Counted from the first letter of the stretch, positions 20,870-34,689 are shown. The stretch: 64,000 nucleotides of DNA from Meconema thalassinum (GCA_946902985.2 CAMPQE020000051.1:1612001-1676000), one strand, 5' to 3'. The notes: generated by a model not told the origin, from the sequence alone. Numbers and translations: made by a program.

Positions 20870-23800
20870 TAAGCACTTGGTAATGCATTCTTAACGAGAG
20901 GTATGGCATGTCAGCTGTTCGCTTATGTCAACGAGTTGATTACTCTGACTCTCAAACTCCGGTCTATCATGCGAAATACGAGGTTCATTTGGAGGCATTT
21001 ATATGCTGGTCTACCAAATTAATGTACACTTGTATTATTTGCTGGGTAACTTTATTTAATTTTTAGTGGTGATCGAAATGACAGACTACATCAAGGTCAT
21101 CTGCCTAACCGGGTAATAAATGAGATTATTAATCTGTAAACTGAAGATGGTTCATACTTTGCATGACACGAGGTTAGGCGTTCCCTAGTGTGTTGTCCAT
21201 TTGTGCGATTGAGAGTCTGATAAGTGATTGCATTTATTGGTCTTGCTCAGTGGTATAGGAAGGACAGTTTTCTCATTTCGTATTTCCCGACACTTCCCAG
21301 CATGGAAATTTAGCAAAATACTACACAAGACTGCTCCTCAAAAAAATAAAAGAAAAAAACGTTACCGGTATTATTATTTAAAACAATTATTCTTGTTTTC
21401 GCATAAGTATGTAGCCGGATTAAATTGTTTTGTTACACTATAATGGCTAACTTGAGTTTAAGAATGTAGTGTATAGGCTACACGAGCACATCTCCAGGTC
21501 ATGATACAAAAATAAATCTGGAAATTTGTTTATAGTTTTTTGTCACAGTACTGGTAACAATATCAGGGATTGATTTTCAATTTTCCAGGATTCTCTGCCA
21601 AAAATTCTGTGAAACACCTTCCAGTGCCCTGGTCTGAATGAGAAGACGAAGAAACAAACTGAATTTGATTATCTCTACAATGGGATTCCAGTTGCATTAC
21701 CAATGCTCTGTAAAGTGCTGTATTTTCAAATGTTTAATTTTATGTTAGTGTTCTATTTGAATAATAATTTGTTAAAGAAAACATTGTGTATGATTTGAGC
21801 CTTGCTTCCTGAACTGCTGCAATCCTAACACCAACTGTTCCTACCAGAACCTATTTCACGAGGTTTCTGTTTTCCTCCTTTATGTCCTTATGAAGGTTCC
21901 GCAATTAGAAAATAGACTTTTTCTTACTACTGTATGTGATAAGAATGTAAAGAATTCAGGTGAGAGTTATGTTATCCACATAATATTTCAATGTAGTTAG
22001 TCTTATCTCATTCCCAGTAGTAGTAGTATTTAGGGACAAGGGGTTGACTGTGGGGACACGCTAGGGGTGGATCAACCCCTGCCCCCTACTCCCCAGAGAT
22101 TTTTTAATCTGCATGGTGCTGATACAAACCTCTGTTTTCTCCCCCTTCCTTCATGTAATAATACATTGAGTGTGGGGATCAAAGGTCATACTCTTCGTTG
22201 AGTGCCTCCTCCCTTCTGTGTAGAATCTCGGAGGAGCATTGAGTTATTGTGATTGCTATGCCCTAGGGCCATATAGAGACGAAGGAATTAGGCTAGGTAG
22301 AATATATTCAATTTAAAAGAAGGCTAATAAATAACTTCACCTGAAGAAAACTGGAATAAATTCCATTAAGTGTTAAATATTGCTAATATGTAGAATGTAG
22401 TTTTCTTCTAGGATAAGGAGTTAGAAGCACATCAATGGCCTACTGATACTTTCTTTCTACTAATTTGCAAACTTGTAACTTAACATGTAGACCTATCGTA
22501 CGCAACAGTCCTAGACTTATAAGTTGACGGGCGTAAGAGATTCTGAGGGTAGTTCCAGTGGCATGAGCTTTTCATCATTCCAGGTGTGACAGATCAACAC
22601 AATGCACCCATTCCCCACTCCTTTCTGCTCACAGTTATTAATGTGAGAAGTACGTTTAAGGAGAATAATACTAAACTGCAGTCTAAATGTTCCTGATCTT
22701 GGCTTCCTACAATTTCCATGGACCTCTTGCCACCTCAGTTTTATTATTGAAGGCTGGTATTACGATGGATCATTAAATCACTCTTTGACTTTCTTGGCTG
22801 CAGCCAGAGGAGCAATGTGGTGTTCTGACTAGAACAGACTATAACACTACAGTAGGCCTACCCTGAAGAAAAACTGGCATACCATTAACTTCTATTGTGT
22901 TACTGCCCAAAGAGTTGATACCTCATTCTTGGAGATTTTTGATCATTATTCTAAATGTATACACCTATTCTTAACAGTATTGTTGTTCATGTGTTAAACT
23001 GCTTCAGTAGTCAATTAGGCCTACAGGTAAGTTGCCCAATAGCTTACTGGCCACATAAAACATTTATCTTAAGTTTATGATACAGTTCATGATGTAATCA
23101 ACCAGAAAACACACCATTTGATTCCCACTAAACTAAAATGAATATTTATGTGGACAGGCAATGTAATTTCTCTTCGAAAGGAAGTTGGGTGTATAAGGTT
23201 GACATGATCCGCTGGAATACAGTATCCGTAGAATACTATAAGGAAGATACTCCTAAACAAAGTAAGGTATTAATTAAGGCAATAGCTAAAGAAAATCCTA
23301 ACTGAAATATATATTCATGTGAACAGACAGCGTAAATGTTTTCGCAAATGGGGTTAGGTGTACCGTATCTTATCAGGTTAAAGTAATCCGTATGAATGGC
23401 CAATGCATACGATAAATAAAACACCACAATAGGCGAAAGTATGGGTTAAGGCAATATGGAACATAGGAAATTGTTAAAAAATAAATTGATACAAACTAAT
23501 TACTATATAGAATGGTTTGAAATACGTTGAAATAACGCGCCAATCGATTTACCCGTCATCAAGTGGAAGGCTGTCGTACTATGAAGATGGCTATGAAGTC
23601 CTGATCCTGAACTCGTAACAAGCGTCATAACAAGGTGCCTTACAGAATACCACTTTGAGCTTCTCTAGCCATTTGTTGTTATGCCTATGGTTACGATTCC
23701 GTCGTAACCATGTTGGTGGCTTGTTAAGGAGTGAAGTTACAGAATTGGGGTGAAGGAATGTATAAGCTTATATTATGAGGGTGAAAAATAAAGAAAAGAA

Positions 23801-25240
23801 AGCAATCCATTCGGCCCACTGTAGATCCAATAATAATATTATAAGCTTTGAAGTTGAAATTTATTATGAAAGAGACATCGATTAAGGAGGACGATTAGCC
23901 CCTTAAGCTGGCTGTGTGTAAGTAATTTTGTTTGATAACCTGCGTTATTGTGGCGGTGCTTAATATGAGGCCAGTGCGTCCTTCCCAATCCTCACCTGAC
24001 TTCAAAATACATAGACACCGCATTAAAGCAGGTTATCATCACTCATACACACAGAACCACTACACAGAGGGGAAGGAGGGGGAGAGTAGAGGGAAGAATT
24101 AGAAAGGGCCTTCCGACAAGATACTACTCCGGTGGTCAACCGTTGGCTTGAGCAATAATTGAGTGCACCTGGCTGATGACCTGAGGGCCCTGAAGGAGCT
24201 TACAAAAAAGGGTTACGAGGATCTTTCCGCCAAGATAATAACAATTGTTGAAGCTTTATGGGGGCAGAATAGGTAGGTCATCTGCCCCTTAAGAGAGAGA
24301 TATCATAATATAGCATTATACTCACTGTTAAGTGAGAGTTATCGACCCTTGTTTTCAAAGCCCTGAAGCTTTACAGTGTCAAATCATATCTATACCTTGG
24401 GGGGTTGAGATTATACTTTATACCCACCTCATTATTTATCGATTTTTCTTAGATGTTCTCGTAAATTCCTGTCTTCATAGGAGTGACTTTTCAGTACCGG
24501 TATTTCAAACACAAAGGTGCTCGTAATGACTGCTTGTGATGGTTATTTCTGCCGTTAAAAATGACGCCATGGCAGAGATAACACACTTAGGAAGGAGGCC
24601 ATCCAATTCGTGATAAATTAACCGCATATAACTCTTATAAAATAAAACCTGAGCACTCGGATATACGGTATTTGGGGGGACAAATTTGAATTCTAACACG
24701 TCAGGTCCTAGGCAACGATCTAATAATTCTCGGTACTTCAATGCGGTCCATGTCTAAGATACTTATGTCGTTTTCTATCGCCTTGCTCGGTATAAATGAA
24801 CATCTCGCTTTGTACGAATTTTCCAACGAGGCTTTAAATGAACGTTCGATTTAGACTTCACTTTCATGGTGAGTTAGAAGATGCTCTAATTTGTTTCCCA
24901 ATCCCTCAGAATTGGACATGGTAAAGTGAGGAAGGCTTTACTAGAATATAAGTAGAGACAGGAACCACAAAGTGCTTTCATTTAGAGATATGCTTTTATT
25001 TATTTTAATAAGTTTATGACTAGAGAGTTTAAAGAGGGAGGGAATTTGGGAGGGGGAATACACACACTGTTTACAAACTAAGCTAGTAGGAATAATATCA
25101 ATTAGATAGTTCTTAATCACCCTCTTTCACTTATTCATTCATCCTTCTACTTAGTCATACATTTTCTCATTACATGTGCTTACTTACATTACACTTTACC
25201 TAAATACAGAAATGCACTTCATATATCATATCGTTGTTCT
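20870..25240. other. Unannotated AT-rich stretch
   Basis: No gene-like frame or exon that I can support over about 4.4 kb. A hairpin-bearing repeat at 23,933-24,031 is listed separately. A short inverted repeat 'ggggttgac...gatcaacccc' lies near 22,040-22,080. The rest reads as single-copy intergenic or intronic DNA. Confidence 0.4.
23933..24031. repeat. SINE-like repeat with inverted ends
   Basis: 'gataacctgcgttattgtgg' at the left and its approximate inverse 'accgcattaaagcaggttatc' at the right form a stem of about 22 nt around a loop of roughly 55 nt. The same two boxes occur near 34,905-34,945 and singly near 12,617 and 59,170, so this is a recurrent element. Confidence 0.6.
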
Positions 25241-26300
25241 TAGGACCAAAAAAAAAAAAACAACGACTGGAGAGGTGTTCTCACACTTAGGGGACCTCTT
25301 AAAAGGGCTTAAGCTTTCAAGTAGGATGGCTGTAGGTTCGGGACCCGGGAGGTACAGATGCAGGTTAAAACTCCTCCTTAACAGCTGCTTGAGAGACTCA
25401 CAGGCCTCTTCGGCCTCTCATGGGAGTGTAACATCCTGAACGCTAACGTATTCATCTCACTCTTTCAGGACCTGGTTTGAATACTTATTCGGTGTCTCTG
25501 TATCGTACCTGTGAGGCGTCTCTCTAACTAAGGCGAGGTAAAGGATGGTGTTTGGTTGTCTTGCAGGCCAAATATGACTCTGATAAATATGCCAGTCCCC
25601 CCGGGCTAATTTTCTTTTCTGAAAACTTAACTTCTTTTTAGTGCCCTAGTGAGGGTTTCTTATCAAGGGGGAGGGCCCTAAGGAAAGATAATAGCTCTAG
25701 ATGAGGTTTGCTGGCCCAAATGAGGAGGCTCGGCCTTTAGGGAGGATACAGGACTAACGAGGAAGCAATTGTCCCGGAACTCCAGGGGCGTGTTTCCAAC
25801 CTTAGGTCCTTAATCTCGTAGGTCCTTTCAGGCACTGTTGCGAGAGGAAGATTATTATAGGTTTCCTTCCCACTGTTAAAATCAACCTGAAGGCCGAATG
25901 GCTGCCACTTTCACGGGTATCGGGTCGGTACCGGGTGGCTGACCTCCTACTCGGGCTAGAGGAAGGACGAAGCTTCGGGCAGGTGAGCAGCGGTCTCTCC
26001 CGGCGCCGGACACCCCTGAACGTCGGCAAGGAGAGGCGACCGGTGAAATGCTGACAATCAACGGCACATCAGCCTGGATAGCAGAAACTACGGGGGAAAC
26101 TCTCGGGTAAGCGGAAGTGCCCAACTTTTGGTTATCCTTTCCTATCCCGACCAGGATGCCTAGGCGTCCCCGAGGGGCATACGGAGCACCTTAAAGGTCT
26201 AGGAAACATGTCCCCGACTTCCCGTCACTCGGGCTCACCGACAGCTGGCCACGGTGGTTCCCTGCGCGGTCCAACCTACCGCTTAGTCTATACATGAGCC
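25241..26300. other. G+C-rich island without a recognised gene
   Basis: After an A-run at about 25,248-25,260 the composition rises, most strongly from 25,860 to 26,290, then falls back abruptly. Open frames (up to about 87 codons) exist on both strands but show no known motif. It could be the leader or LTR of a decayed retroelement. I found no second copy in the window to mark LTRs. Confidence 0.4.
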
Positions 26301-28917
26301 TTGACCATTTTTTTTAACGCAAAACGACTATTCAATGTTCCAAGGCACAGATCAGAACTTTATACCAATTAATCAATCCCTAAAGTAAACTGAACACCAA
26401 AAATGTCTTACACATATATACTGCACTAATCCGACCCATCCGCATTCACAGCAATGGGCTTTCTTTCATTCTCCGACCTCAAACGATTACAATCTACGCC
26501 TAGCAGTAAGATCCGAATATAAACTGCGTATTACAGACATGCACAAAAACACTAAGATCCCGTACTGTACCCGATATCCGGATAGTAGGCTGTCAGATAT
26601 CCGCCCCCTCAATCGGATTGCCAATAATCAAACGCACCGGCACAGCTACATCAATGAAAATGGCACTGACAGACACTATCGAGATTAGAGCACAATAGTT
26701 AACAAGAAATTATTGTGGAACACACCAAAATATACGGGGGTTCATACTTACCTTTACTTACCTCTTAAATTTATCTCGGGGACTGGGTTGTCAACTGGAT
26801 CACTTAAAGTATGCCCACACAATAACCTCCACCATGATATTTAAAATGAACCAGAACGAAGACGAGAAACTTTAAACTGCACAATAATTTATTTCACAAA
26901 AAGAATGATTTAACAAAAATAAACAAAAAAATCCACGTGGCAATCAGAAGCCATCGACCACATAACCATGTCCTCCTGTAGGACTTGTATTCTCTTTATA
27001 CAATGTTTCAGCTTTCTCAAGCTCAAAGTAACGTAAAAATAATAATGCATTTGGAATGGAAACGGGATTTGGGACGAGACACATATATCAATTGTTTTTC
27101 GTGTTTATATACTTCACATTTTATTTATAGCCACAAGGCTATTATGGAAACGTCCTTGGCTTCTGTCATACAGTTGTCCGGGCCAGCTGCAATGCACCTG
27201 CATCGTCAAAGTGGACTCCCCTCCTACTGTACCCTAGCATAAGCGTGTTACCTCAGAGCTTGGCTCTCCTTTTCAAACACGTAAATGTTCACATCTCAAC
27301 TGAAATATTATCACGCAAATGTCTTAAATGCTTCATTCAAACACCAGTGGATTACTCCAACAATCCCAAATCATGATTAATTGTTCAAACCACTTGTTTA
27401 ATTAGCGTTGTTTAGAGTATAAAAACAAAACTCTAAATGTTAATAACAAAAGTTCATTAATTATTTATAACAATAATAAATTGTTTATAACAATGTCAAA
27501 TGACAATTGAAAATTTTATACACGCCTCTATTAATCACTATCATTTCAAATTATTATCAAAGATATTTACAAAATTATTTTACAATATTATATTGTTTAT
27601 ATTATTTATACAAGAAATACATTAAAACACACGTTTATCCGGTTGATAATTACTCAAATCGTGGTGATATAATCGACCAATGAAGGTTAGTTATATTTAA
27701 CTGTCAAATTCAGGTTTAATAAGGTTTAATAATAATTATTATTATTTGTGACGGTAACCTCCATTCAAAATCTTTATCTCAAATTATTTAACACTCTTGT
27801 TAATTTTAACAGTATCTTCATATGAATAACTTTCAAAGAACCAGAACAATACATTCAGCGGGAAAATACTTCGCTCAAGACGCACAAAATTGCACAAAAA
27901 TTGACCCAAAATTCATCATATATCTTCATATATATGGCATAAAATCTTCCAAACTCCATACAAAAATCCTCCACTTATAAATTCATCAACTTCATCCATT
28001 ATTGTGGGAACCTCCTTCATTATTCAAGGGCATTACTCAACAGCGACTTTTACACGTCCACTGAACTAACGATTATACATCCATTGTTCCTCTTTAAAAA
28101 TTCTTATATTCATCAATTGTATTAAGGACTGTTATTATTTAACCTTCGTGGGTTTCATTCATGAATCGATATGAAGTAAAAATTTTGCCAATCACAAATA
28201 AATTTAATAGCAAATACGATTAGACACTCCTCCCTGGTCTATCAAAATTGAGATTAATATCTTCAAAGTAACGCAGTATAAAAATACTATCTTCAATCAC
28301 AGTTCATCTAAACTGCATGAATAGTCGAATAGAATACAATTAGACTGTGGAATGCAAACATTATTGTTCCAATCTATAATTGAGAAAAACTCCTATCAAA
28401 TGTTCATTACTATAGTGTATTCAATAAATTTCAATCAAATTTCATATTTCATAAAATTGTCTATAATGCAATGGTAAATGTCTATGTTGCAATCATGTTC
28501 ATAAGACGACTAGTATTTCAAAGATCGTCGATATCGTAATAGATTTTAACGCTCTAAAATCATTTAATTATTCTTCTTTCTTGAGGATGACAGAAAATTG
28601 GTCAAAGTAATTTACTGAATAGAATTACATTAATAAAATGACACGCTGTCTGAATTCAAATCTGCCATAGCAAATTGTTAACTTTACCGTCAAATCGTGA
28701 CTACAAAAATATGCAAATTACTGAAAGAATCTAATATCAGTCTCAACTGATCCAAAATTATTTAAGTATACCAATGACATAACAATGTCTCAACAAATCG
28801 AAGAAAAAGGCATAAATCATCGAAGTGTACTGAGTACAGAAATATCAATCAAGAAAATGGGGCAAAATATAGAACAGAAAATATGGAAAAATGGTTGCTC
28901 AGATATCGCTACAAGAC
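26301..28917. other. Very AT-rich unannotated stretch
   Basis: Long A/T-dominated sequence with ATT/AAT runs near 27,728-27,748 and no supported gene. Nothing further is visible. Confidence 0.45.
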
Positions 28918-29829
28918 TCAAATAATACAAGAAACATTCACGACTACCTTATCTGTTGATTGAAGTTCTAGAGGAAAGTTTTCAAAGAAAACTGCTGTTG
29001 GTTCCATTTCACCAGCGTGAAGATGTGCTCCGTCCTCGAACCTGGAATGAGCGTCCTCGGAGAATCGAACTGCTTCCTCCTCCGGAAATTGCACTGCTCC
29101 GTGGATACGAAAAACATCCTTCTGGCAAAACTCTTCTTTGTGCGCCGGGACAACCATGGCCTCTCTTGAAAGTTCCCTGAAGTTCTTGTAGGAATTCGCC
29201 ATGCAGTTTATTGTAGTTATTTCCGCAGAAATATTCATAGTTGTGGAGTATGAAAATATTTCCACTGTCATTTGGTATAATTCAGCGATGGATTCACGAT
29301 GCATGAGTGTAGTTGGATGTTCACTACATGCTCGCTTTTGTAGAAAGACGATTAACGAAGTTCCATGCTGTTATTTCACTCCAACGATATATGTCCCAAT
29401 TGCATTAAAGCCTTAGCCTTCCATCTCAACTACTGTTATAATCATTGAAAGCACTGCAAGATTATAATGTTCCATGGTCGAATGTATCGTTGTATTACCA
29501 AACGTATTCTCCAATATCACTGTTGCAATCCACGTGTCAGCCGTAGTGTATAATGTGGAATTTTAAAAGTGTTTCTCATGTGGCGAGAAAATCACTTTTG
29601 TTGGCAGCCTTAAAGTGCCAATATCTTTCGAAGTATAACTGTGAAATTGTTCAAATCTTCTACACACCTCAATGGTGTACTGCCAAATAGAATTATAATA
29701 AAGGCTGAAGTTAACGCTTGATATCTTAACTGGTGGAAACATTAATGTGAGCGTTTCAACTTCACCTAGTTTCGAGCAGCGTAAAATGGAACTGCTCCGT
29801 GTTCGTTCGATGCGCCGGGCTTTAACCAC
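28918..29829 (-). pseudogene. Unrecognised decayed ORF (about 300 codons, three stops)
   Basis: On the minus strand a single frame from 29,829 to the stop at 28,918 is interrupted only by three stop codons, near 29,563, 29,430 and 29,390. Its segments include a basic start, a middle with WQYTIEVCRRFEQFH, and an end with many Glu/Phe residues (for example AVQFPEEEAVRFSEDAHSRF). The frame is unusually open for such AT-rich DNA, and the amino acid usage looks protein-like. I do not recognise the family. A gag or another structural ORF of a retroelement is one possibility. Confidence 0.35.
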
Positions 29830-29968
29830 ACGCTAAAGACAACTTGCTTCGCTTATTCACTCGAAAATGACTCTATGACATCTGAAATATATATGAGGTA
29901 TCAGCGGTATGAGAGATATGAGATATATGAGAGCTCCTCTATCCTGTGCACGACCTTTTATCAACTTC

Positions 29969-30298
29969 TTAAGGGGCGTATCCATCCCTTCCATAGCCTG
30001 TTGCTCCGTCATTGCTAGAAGTTTTAACTTTGGCTATACTTGACGGATTTTCAAATTTCAAAAACTCAAAATTAATTTCTTCAAAATTCCAAATCAATGC
30101 CATAACTGAAAATAGATTTCCACAAATCTGCATGCCAAAAGTAATCAAATATCGTAGTTTCAGCAATCTCCGTCTTCCTTCCAAACTATCGTTCATTGGT
30201 TCGAGTCTCTCCTCCAATAGCGTAACATCTTCCTTAGCACAATACCTTGTTTCCTGCGACTGCGTCGTAAATCTAAGATCTTTCTCGAACAAAATCAT
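29969..30298 (-). pseudogene. Possible upstream part of the same decayed ORF
   Basis: A 109-codon frame on the minus strand just upstream of the 28,918-29,829 frame and shifted by one base relative to it. It includes LEERLEPMNDSLEGRRRLLK, a charged helical segment. An overlapping 130-codon frame on the other strand is of similar length, so coding is not proven. Confidence 0.2.
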
Positions 30299-30404
30299 GA
30301 CGTCATCAAGAATCTCAGCTCAATCAGCCTACTTGCATGAAATCTGCGTCATCCGTGCCTACGTCATGAATATCCACGTCACAACTATGACATCCATAAC
30401 TTGA

Positions 30405-31544
30405 CTCACATATGCCAATACAGCCATCGTGGTCTCAATATAATTCAATTTCCGGGGGCAGTACCTCCTTGACTTTGTTGCAAACCTCACTGGAAAATTC
30501 TATCTCCAAACCTCCCTAAACACCAGTCCACTCATACGCCGACTAGACAGATATGAACCTGATCCCACCACAACTAGTAAACGGAACCCAAAATACATAG
30601 GCCACTAATACTCAAACAGATCCTACAAAACGCAAACATCTAATACGGACACCACAGTATACCTAGCCAATAAAAATAGTAATTAACAATAACTCAACCC
30701 CACTACACCATACACCAATCAAAAAACACTACCAGTACAAACAACAGTTAAGGCCCACTGGCCGCGGTTCGACGCTGGATGACTGTCCAACATCCAAGCA
30801 TTACCATTGTCAACTCAAAAACCATAAAAATATAATATACACCACGCATTATTCATAAAATCAATAAAATACCATTTCTCACGCCACCCAATCACCGACA
30901 AATGACATTAACACAACAGCCAATCACAGCGCTCCATTCCCGCCAGACCTCACTCAATGTAGCTAGTAGCGAAAGCAGTGCTTACTACTTGCTTTTAACA
31001 TTACACACACTACAATTACGAACCTGGTAAGGGGCCCCAAATATAAATTACCAACAATTACTGTACACCTGGTACAACTATGGGAATGCTTTTAGCCAAA
31101 TAACACCGTCTAAGCTTCACTCGGCAACTTTTCCTCCCCTCTCGCGAGCACCCTGAGATGCTGCTGCAGCACTCTTACACCAGATGGTTAGCTAAATGGG
31201 CGGTCTAATTCTAGACTCATTTGCCCACGGAGCTGTCTATCTAGGCCATGGCTCAGCTAACAGGAAGGTAATCTCAATTTCATGTATATGCCTTCCAAAA
31301 ATTGCACCATTCTACGCACACTGTAAAAAATATAAATTCCAAGTAGTGAGCGTATATATACGTCAATCAAAAATCACTATAAAGTTAACAATTTCACACG
31401 CAATTTAACAAATTACGGGGCAAAATGAGACCAGTTCCCTATTTATCAGACGCCATAAACGACGTCGTTGCCTGAGTATCTCCCCCCCCCCCCCCCAATT
31501 TTGTTTAGTTTACTGACATCAGTACACACACTCGTTCGCTCACC
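30405..31544. other. Unannotated stretch upstream of the H1 pseudogene
   Basis: AT-rich with two CCAAT-type motifs on the plus strand near 30,887 and 30,923 and a C-run at 31,481-31,497. No gene was identified. Confidence 0.35.
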
Positions 31545-32057
31545 ATGGCCGACACAGCAGCTCCGGCCCGGACTTCGCCCAGGTAGAGCAAGGCTTCTGC
31601 CTCCAAGAAGCGCCGAACCTAGCCCGATCATCCACAACCCTCCGAGATGGTAAGCAGCACCATGAAGAGTCGCGGTGGGTCATCTCTATAGGCTATCAAG
31701 AAATACATCCCGGTCAACTAAAAGGTGGACTCTGAGAAGCTCGCCCTTTTATTCAAGCAGTACCTGAACTCTGCTGTTCTTCCGGAGAACTGTTGCAGAC
31801 CATGGGAAAGGGAGCTTATGCCCCTAAGGAGAAGAAGCCTCCCCTAGGCAAAGAAGTCCGGGGCGAATGCAGCCGCCAAGAAGGCCATCTACAAGAATCC
31901 CGTCGAGAAGAAGAAGCGTGCTACACCTGCCCCTAAGCCTAAGAAATCTCCTTCCAAGGCTAAGAAGGCAGCAAAGGTGCCGACCAAGAAACCTAAGCCT
32001 AAGAACGCTGCCTAGCCCAAGACTTCGCCCAAGAAGGTAGCTCCAAAGAAGAAATGA
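31545..32057 (+). pseudogene. Linker histone H1 pseudogene
   Basis: It starts ATGGCCGACACAGCAGC (MADTAAPARTSP). The globular domain is recognisable as SEMVSS, RGGSSL, AIKKYIPVN and KVDSEKLALLFKQYLNSAV. The lysine/proline/alanine-rich tail follows (KKRATPAPKPKKSPSKAKKA and more). Several in-frame stops (after TSPR, after KRRT, after GGSSL, after IPVN, near NAA) and frameshifts near 31,795-31,860 disable it. There is no intron, as in real replication-dependent H1 genes, so both retrocopy and DNA duplication are possible. No other core histone gene is nearby. Confidence 0.88.
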
Positions 32058-32106
32058 TAGGTTACTTGGTTTTTACCAATCCACTCACACCCTCCTCTGG
32101 GTGCCC

Positions 32107-32127
32107 AACAGCTCTTCTCAGGTTCAT
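32107..32127 (+). terminator. Degenerate histone 3' stem-loop
   Basis: About 50 bases after the H1 stop, 'agctcttctcaggttc' sits where the replication-dependent histone stem-loop (six-pair stem, TTTC/TTCT-type loop) is expected. The stem pairing is largely lost. It supports descent from a replication-dependent histone gene. Confidence 0.5.
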
Positions 32128-34685
32128 TAATCATATCCTAAGAGAGCATGAGACGAATACAGGTTCTTTGCTTTTCCAAATAGCAAAGCCAACCAGTGGA
32201 ATGGATTGCTCTGTGGGAGAATAGGAGAATTTATGATAGGTCATTTATACAAAGCAAGGATACATAGTCTCTCTCTGGAAGCTTATTTGTTCTCCTCTTG
32301 CGTGTTTGTGATTTGGCCTTATGTTTCCTGTCGTTCGTGTTCGTGTCGGGGCGTTGGGATGAAATGGAACGTATATGGAGTGTGTTTAATGTGTAGGGGT
32401 AGTTTGCCTGTCATGTGTGGGACTGGATTGTGTGTATTAGACTTTTATAAGGGCATGAGAGATTGTAGGGGGTTGCAAGATTGTGTTGGATTTCTCTGTT
32501 GGTCTAGTATGACTCCGGTGCTCCTTGTTCATTGTTGAATCCCTGATTAGTGCTGTATGTCGGCGTATGTAATGGTGTGTGAGGCGGATTGTGAATGATA
32601 TTTAAGGAGCCTGTTTGATTCTTGTCCAGGTGTGCTTTGAGCATGAAGGCGCTGGGGAGAGATGTAGCCGGCATCCTACTGAACGCAGTTCAGGCCAGGT
32701 GCGATTCCACCAGTGTTTTGGAACTAGCGAGTGTGTGTTCCCTCCTCGAGGGGTATGCGGGTTTGATGTTTAGAAAGTTTTGAAGGACTTGGGGGGTAGG
32801 CCGGGGTGAGTGCAGTCTAAGAAGAAGCTGGGGGAAGGTTTTGGAAGGCGTTTTGATTCTTGGAGGTTTGTTTTTGGCGTGCGAGAGATATTCAAGGTCG
32901 TGTTAAACCGGATTTATCTGCGGATTAACCCCTGCGGTTCCGCCAGAGAGAAATGACGCTTCAAATTCTTTAAGGATTTGCGCGTAGCGCCTGGTGGAAA
33001 GGTCACAGGGAAATCCATGGTGGAAGTATCTGCATGGTCAGCGCACGAGCGGTAACCGTGCATGTTGAATGCTGACTTGGAAATCAAACAGCTGTACGCA
33101 AGGTCATGTGGATTTCGAAGGCGAGAGGATGAAAGGTTGGCTGACTTCAACATGCGAAATAAGTGAATAAGACCACATGGTCTAGAGGTATTTGACTGTT
33201 CATTTACAGTCGAGATGCAGGTCCGTGGGGAGAGTTTCGGGGGACGGGAAAAGACAGCTGTAGAACACTCACCTTTGAAGTCTAGAAGAGCTGCTGTTGG
33301 GCCCCGTGGGACTTCCAACCCACATCGGAGGGTGCCCGCCGTCACTCTCTCCTCTGGTCCGTCGTCCAACTCGGTCTGTCTTCGCCTTATTTATTGGGAG
33401 TTGCTTATTGGGTCGTGAGTTGTCAGCGGTATTTCCAATGTTGTGTATCATTGTTTGCAGTAGTGTTGAAAGCTTGCGTCATCAGTGTTATGATCGTGAG
33501 GCAATGTTGCTTCACATGTAAGCACTGACTGCGCTGTACAGTTTATTATTATGGGATTTGGGTAAATTGGATTTAAGTCCTGATTGAAGGCTGGGCCGTA
33601 ACGATATTCTTACGTAAATCGTGCCTTTTATAACTGGATTTCTCTACCTGCTGCAATCTTAGAGGCTTCTCCCAAACATAAAGGAGTGCTTAACGCGTTG
33701 ATTGCTACGCCCAACTAGACACGGTGCATTAGAACTTTTATTTCCTTAATATTATCCATTCGCTGTTAGGTTCCAAGTCGATCCCTGGCTTGTTCCGGCA
33801 TCTGTTGGGCAGGACGTAGTATATTCTCTTCCAGAAGTAACTAACAGATCACTTTGAATCAGTCTCAAAGTCTGTCCTCTACAGCTGGAGTTCGTCCGTG
33901 ATGTATACAAGCCTAGCAGAACAACACGCACCCGTTGTGAATTTGGATCAAAGAATATGAAATGTTGTACCAGTAAGAAGCAACATGGTATTGCTTGCTT
34001 ACTGATTCTAGACAATAATTGTACCTTTGGCTCTTTTCCTGGTTTGAAGATGTTGGGCATAAAGATTTTAATTTGTCTAAATATAAACAGAAGACCTTTA
34101 ATTTGCATTTTAAATAATAAAGACCCAAAAGCTAAAGACATTTAAAACTCCGCTGATAAGTTAAATCTACGGCTTATACATTTTCTTTGCATGCGAATGA
34201 AGAGAATCAGCATTGTGGTTGCAAACAGCTAACTCAGCTCTTACAAGGCTAAGAAAAGACTGACGATTTGTGTAAATACTCCAGTTTATTTGTCATGTAT
34301 AATCGTTCACTTGCTATGTGATAATAACGTTTCAGGGGGGGGGGGGGATGGCCATTGTAACTAGCGCACGTGCAGCGCGTGGTTGTGGCTGTGCCGTACT
34401 CGGTGGGTGAGAATAGGCAGAATGATAATTCGAATTAAGCCGTAGGCATACTTTTTTGAAAGACAGTCCGTGCTCTAATTTAGTTGGGATGAAATATTGA
34501 GCCACACCTACTAAGTCACATTTATTAACTTACGATGTATTCCTGTGAAGATTACGTTGAATTTTGCCGATTAATGAAGAGAATACGATCGAATCAGCAG
34601 GTTATGCCACGTGACCTGTAATGGCAGAAAGTTAAAAAATCAGACATGGATATTAACATAACATATCGAAGTGTCGCTGCAGAAG
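32128..34685. other. Unannotated stretch with a long ORF of doubtful meaning
   Basis: The longest frame is 151 codons on the minus strand (33,369-32,914), Ser/Arg-rich, with no recognised motif and no splice or promoter support. A G-run is at 34,336-34,348. I see no other feature. Confidence 0.3.
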
Positions 34686-34689
34686 TCTG

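Noticed and set aside
28956..29180. Plus-strand 74-codon frame overlapping the decayed minus-strand ORF
   Set aside because: The minus-strand frame is far longer and consistent over 300 codons, so the plus frame is most likely its shadow.
32914..33369. A 151-codon minus-strand ORF
   Set aside because: No motif, no splice or regulatory context, and overlapping frames of similar length on the other strand; probably chance.
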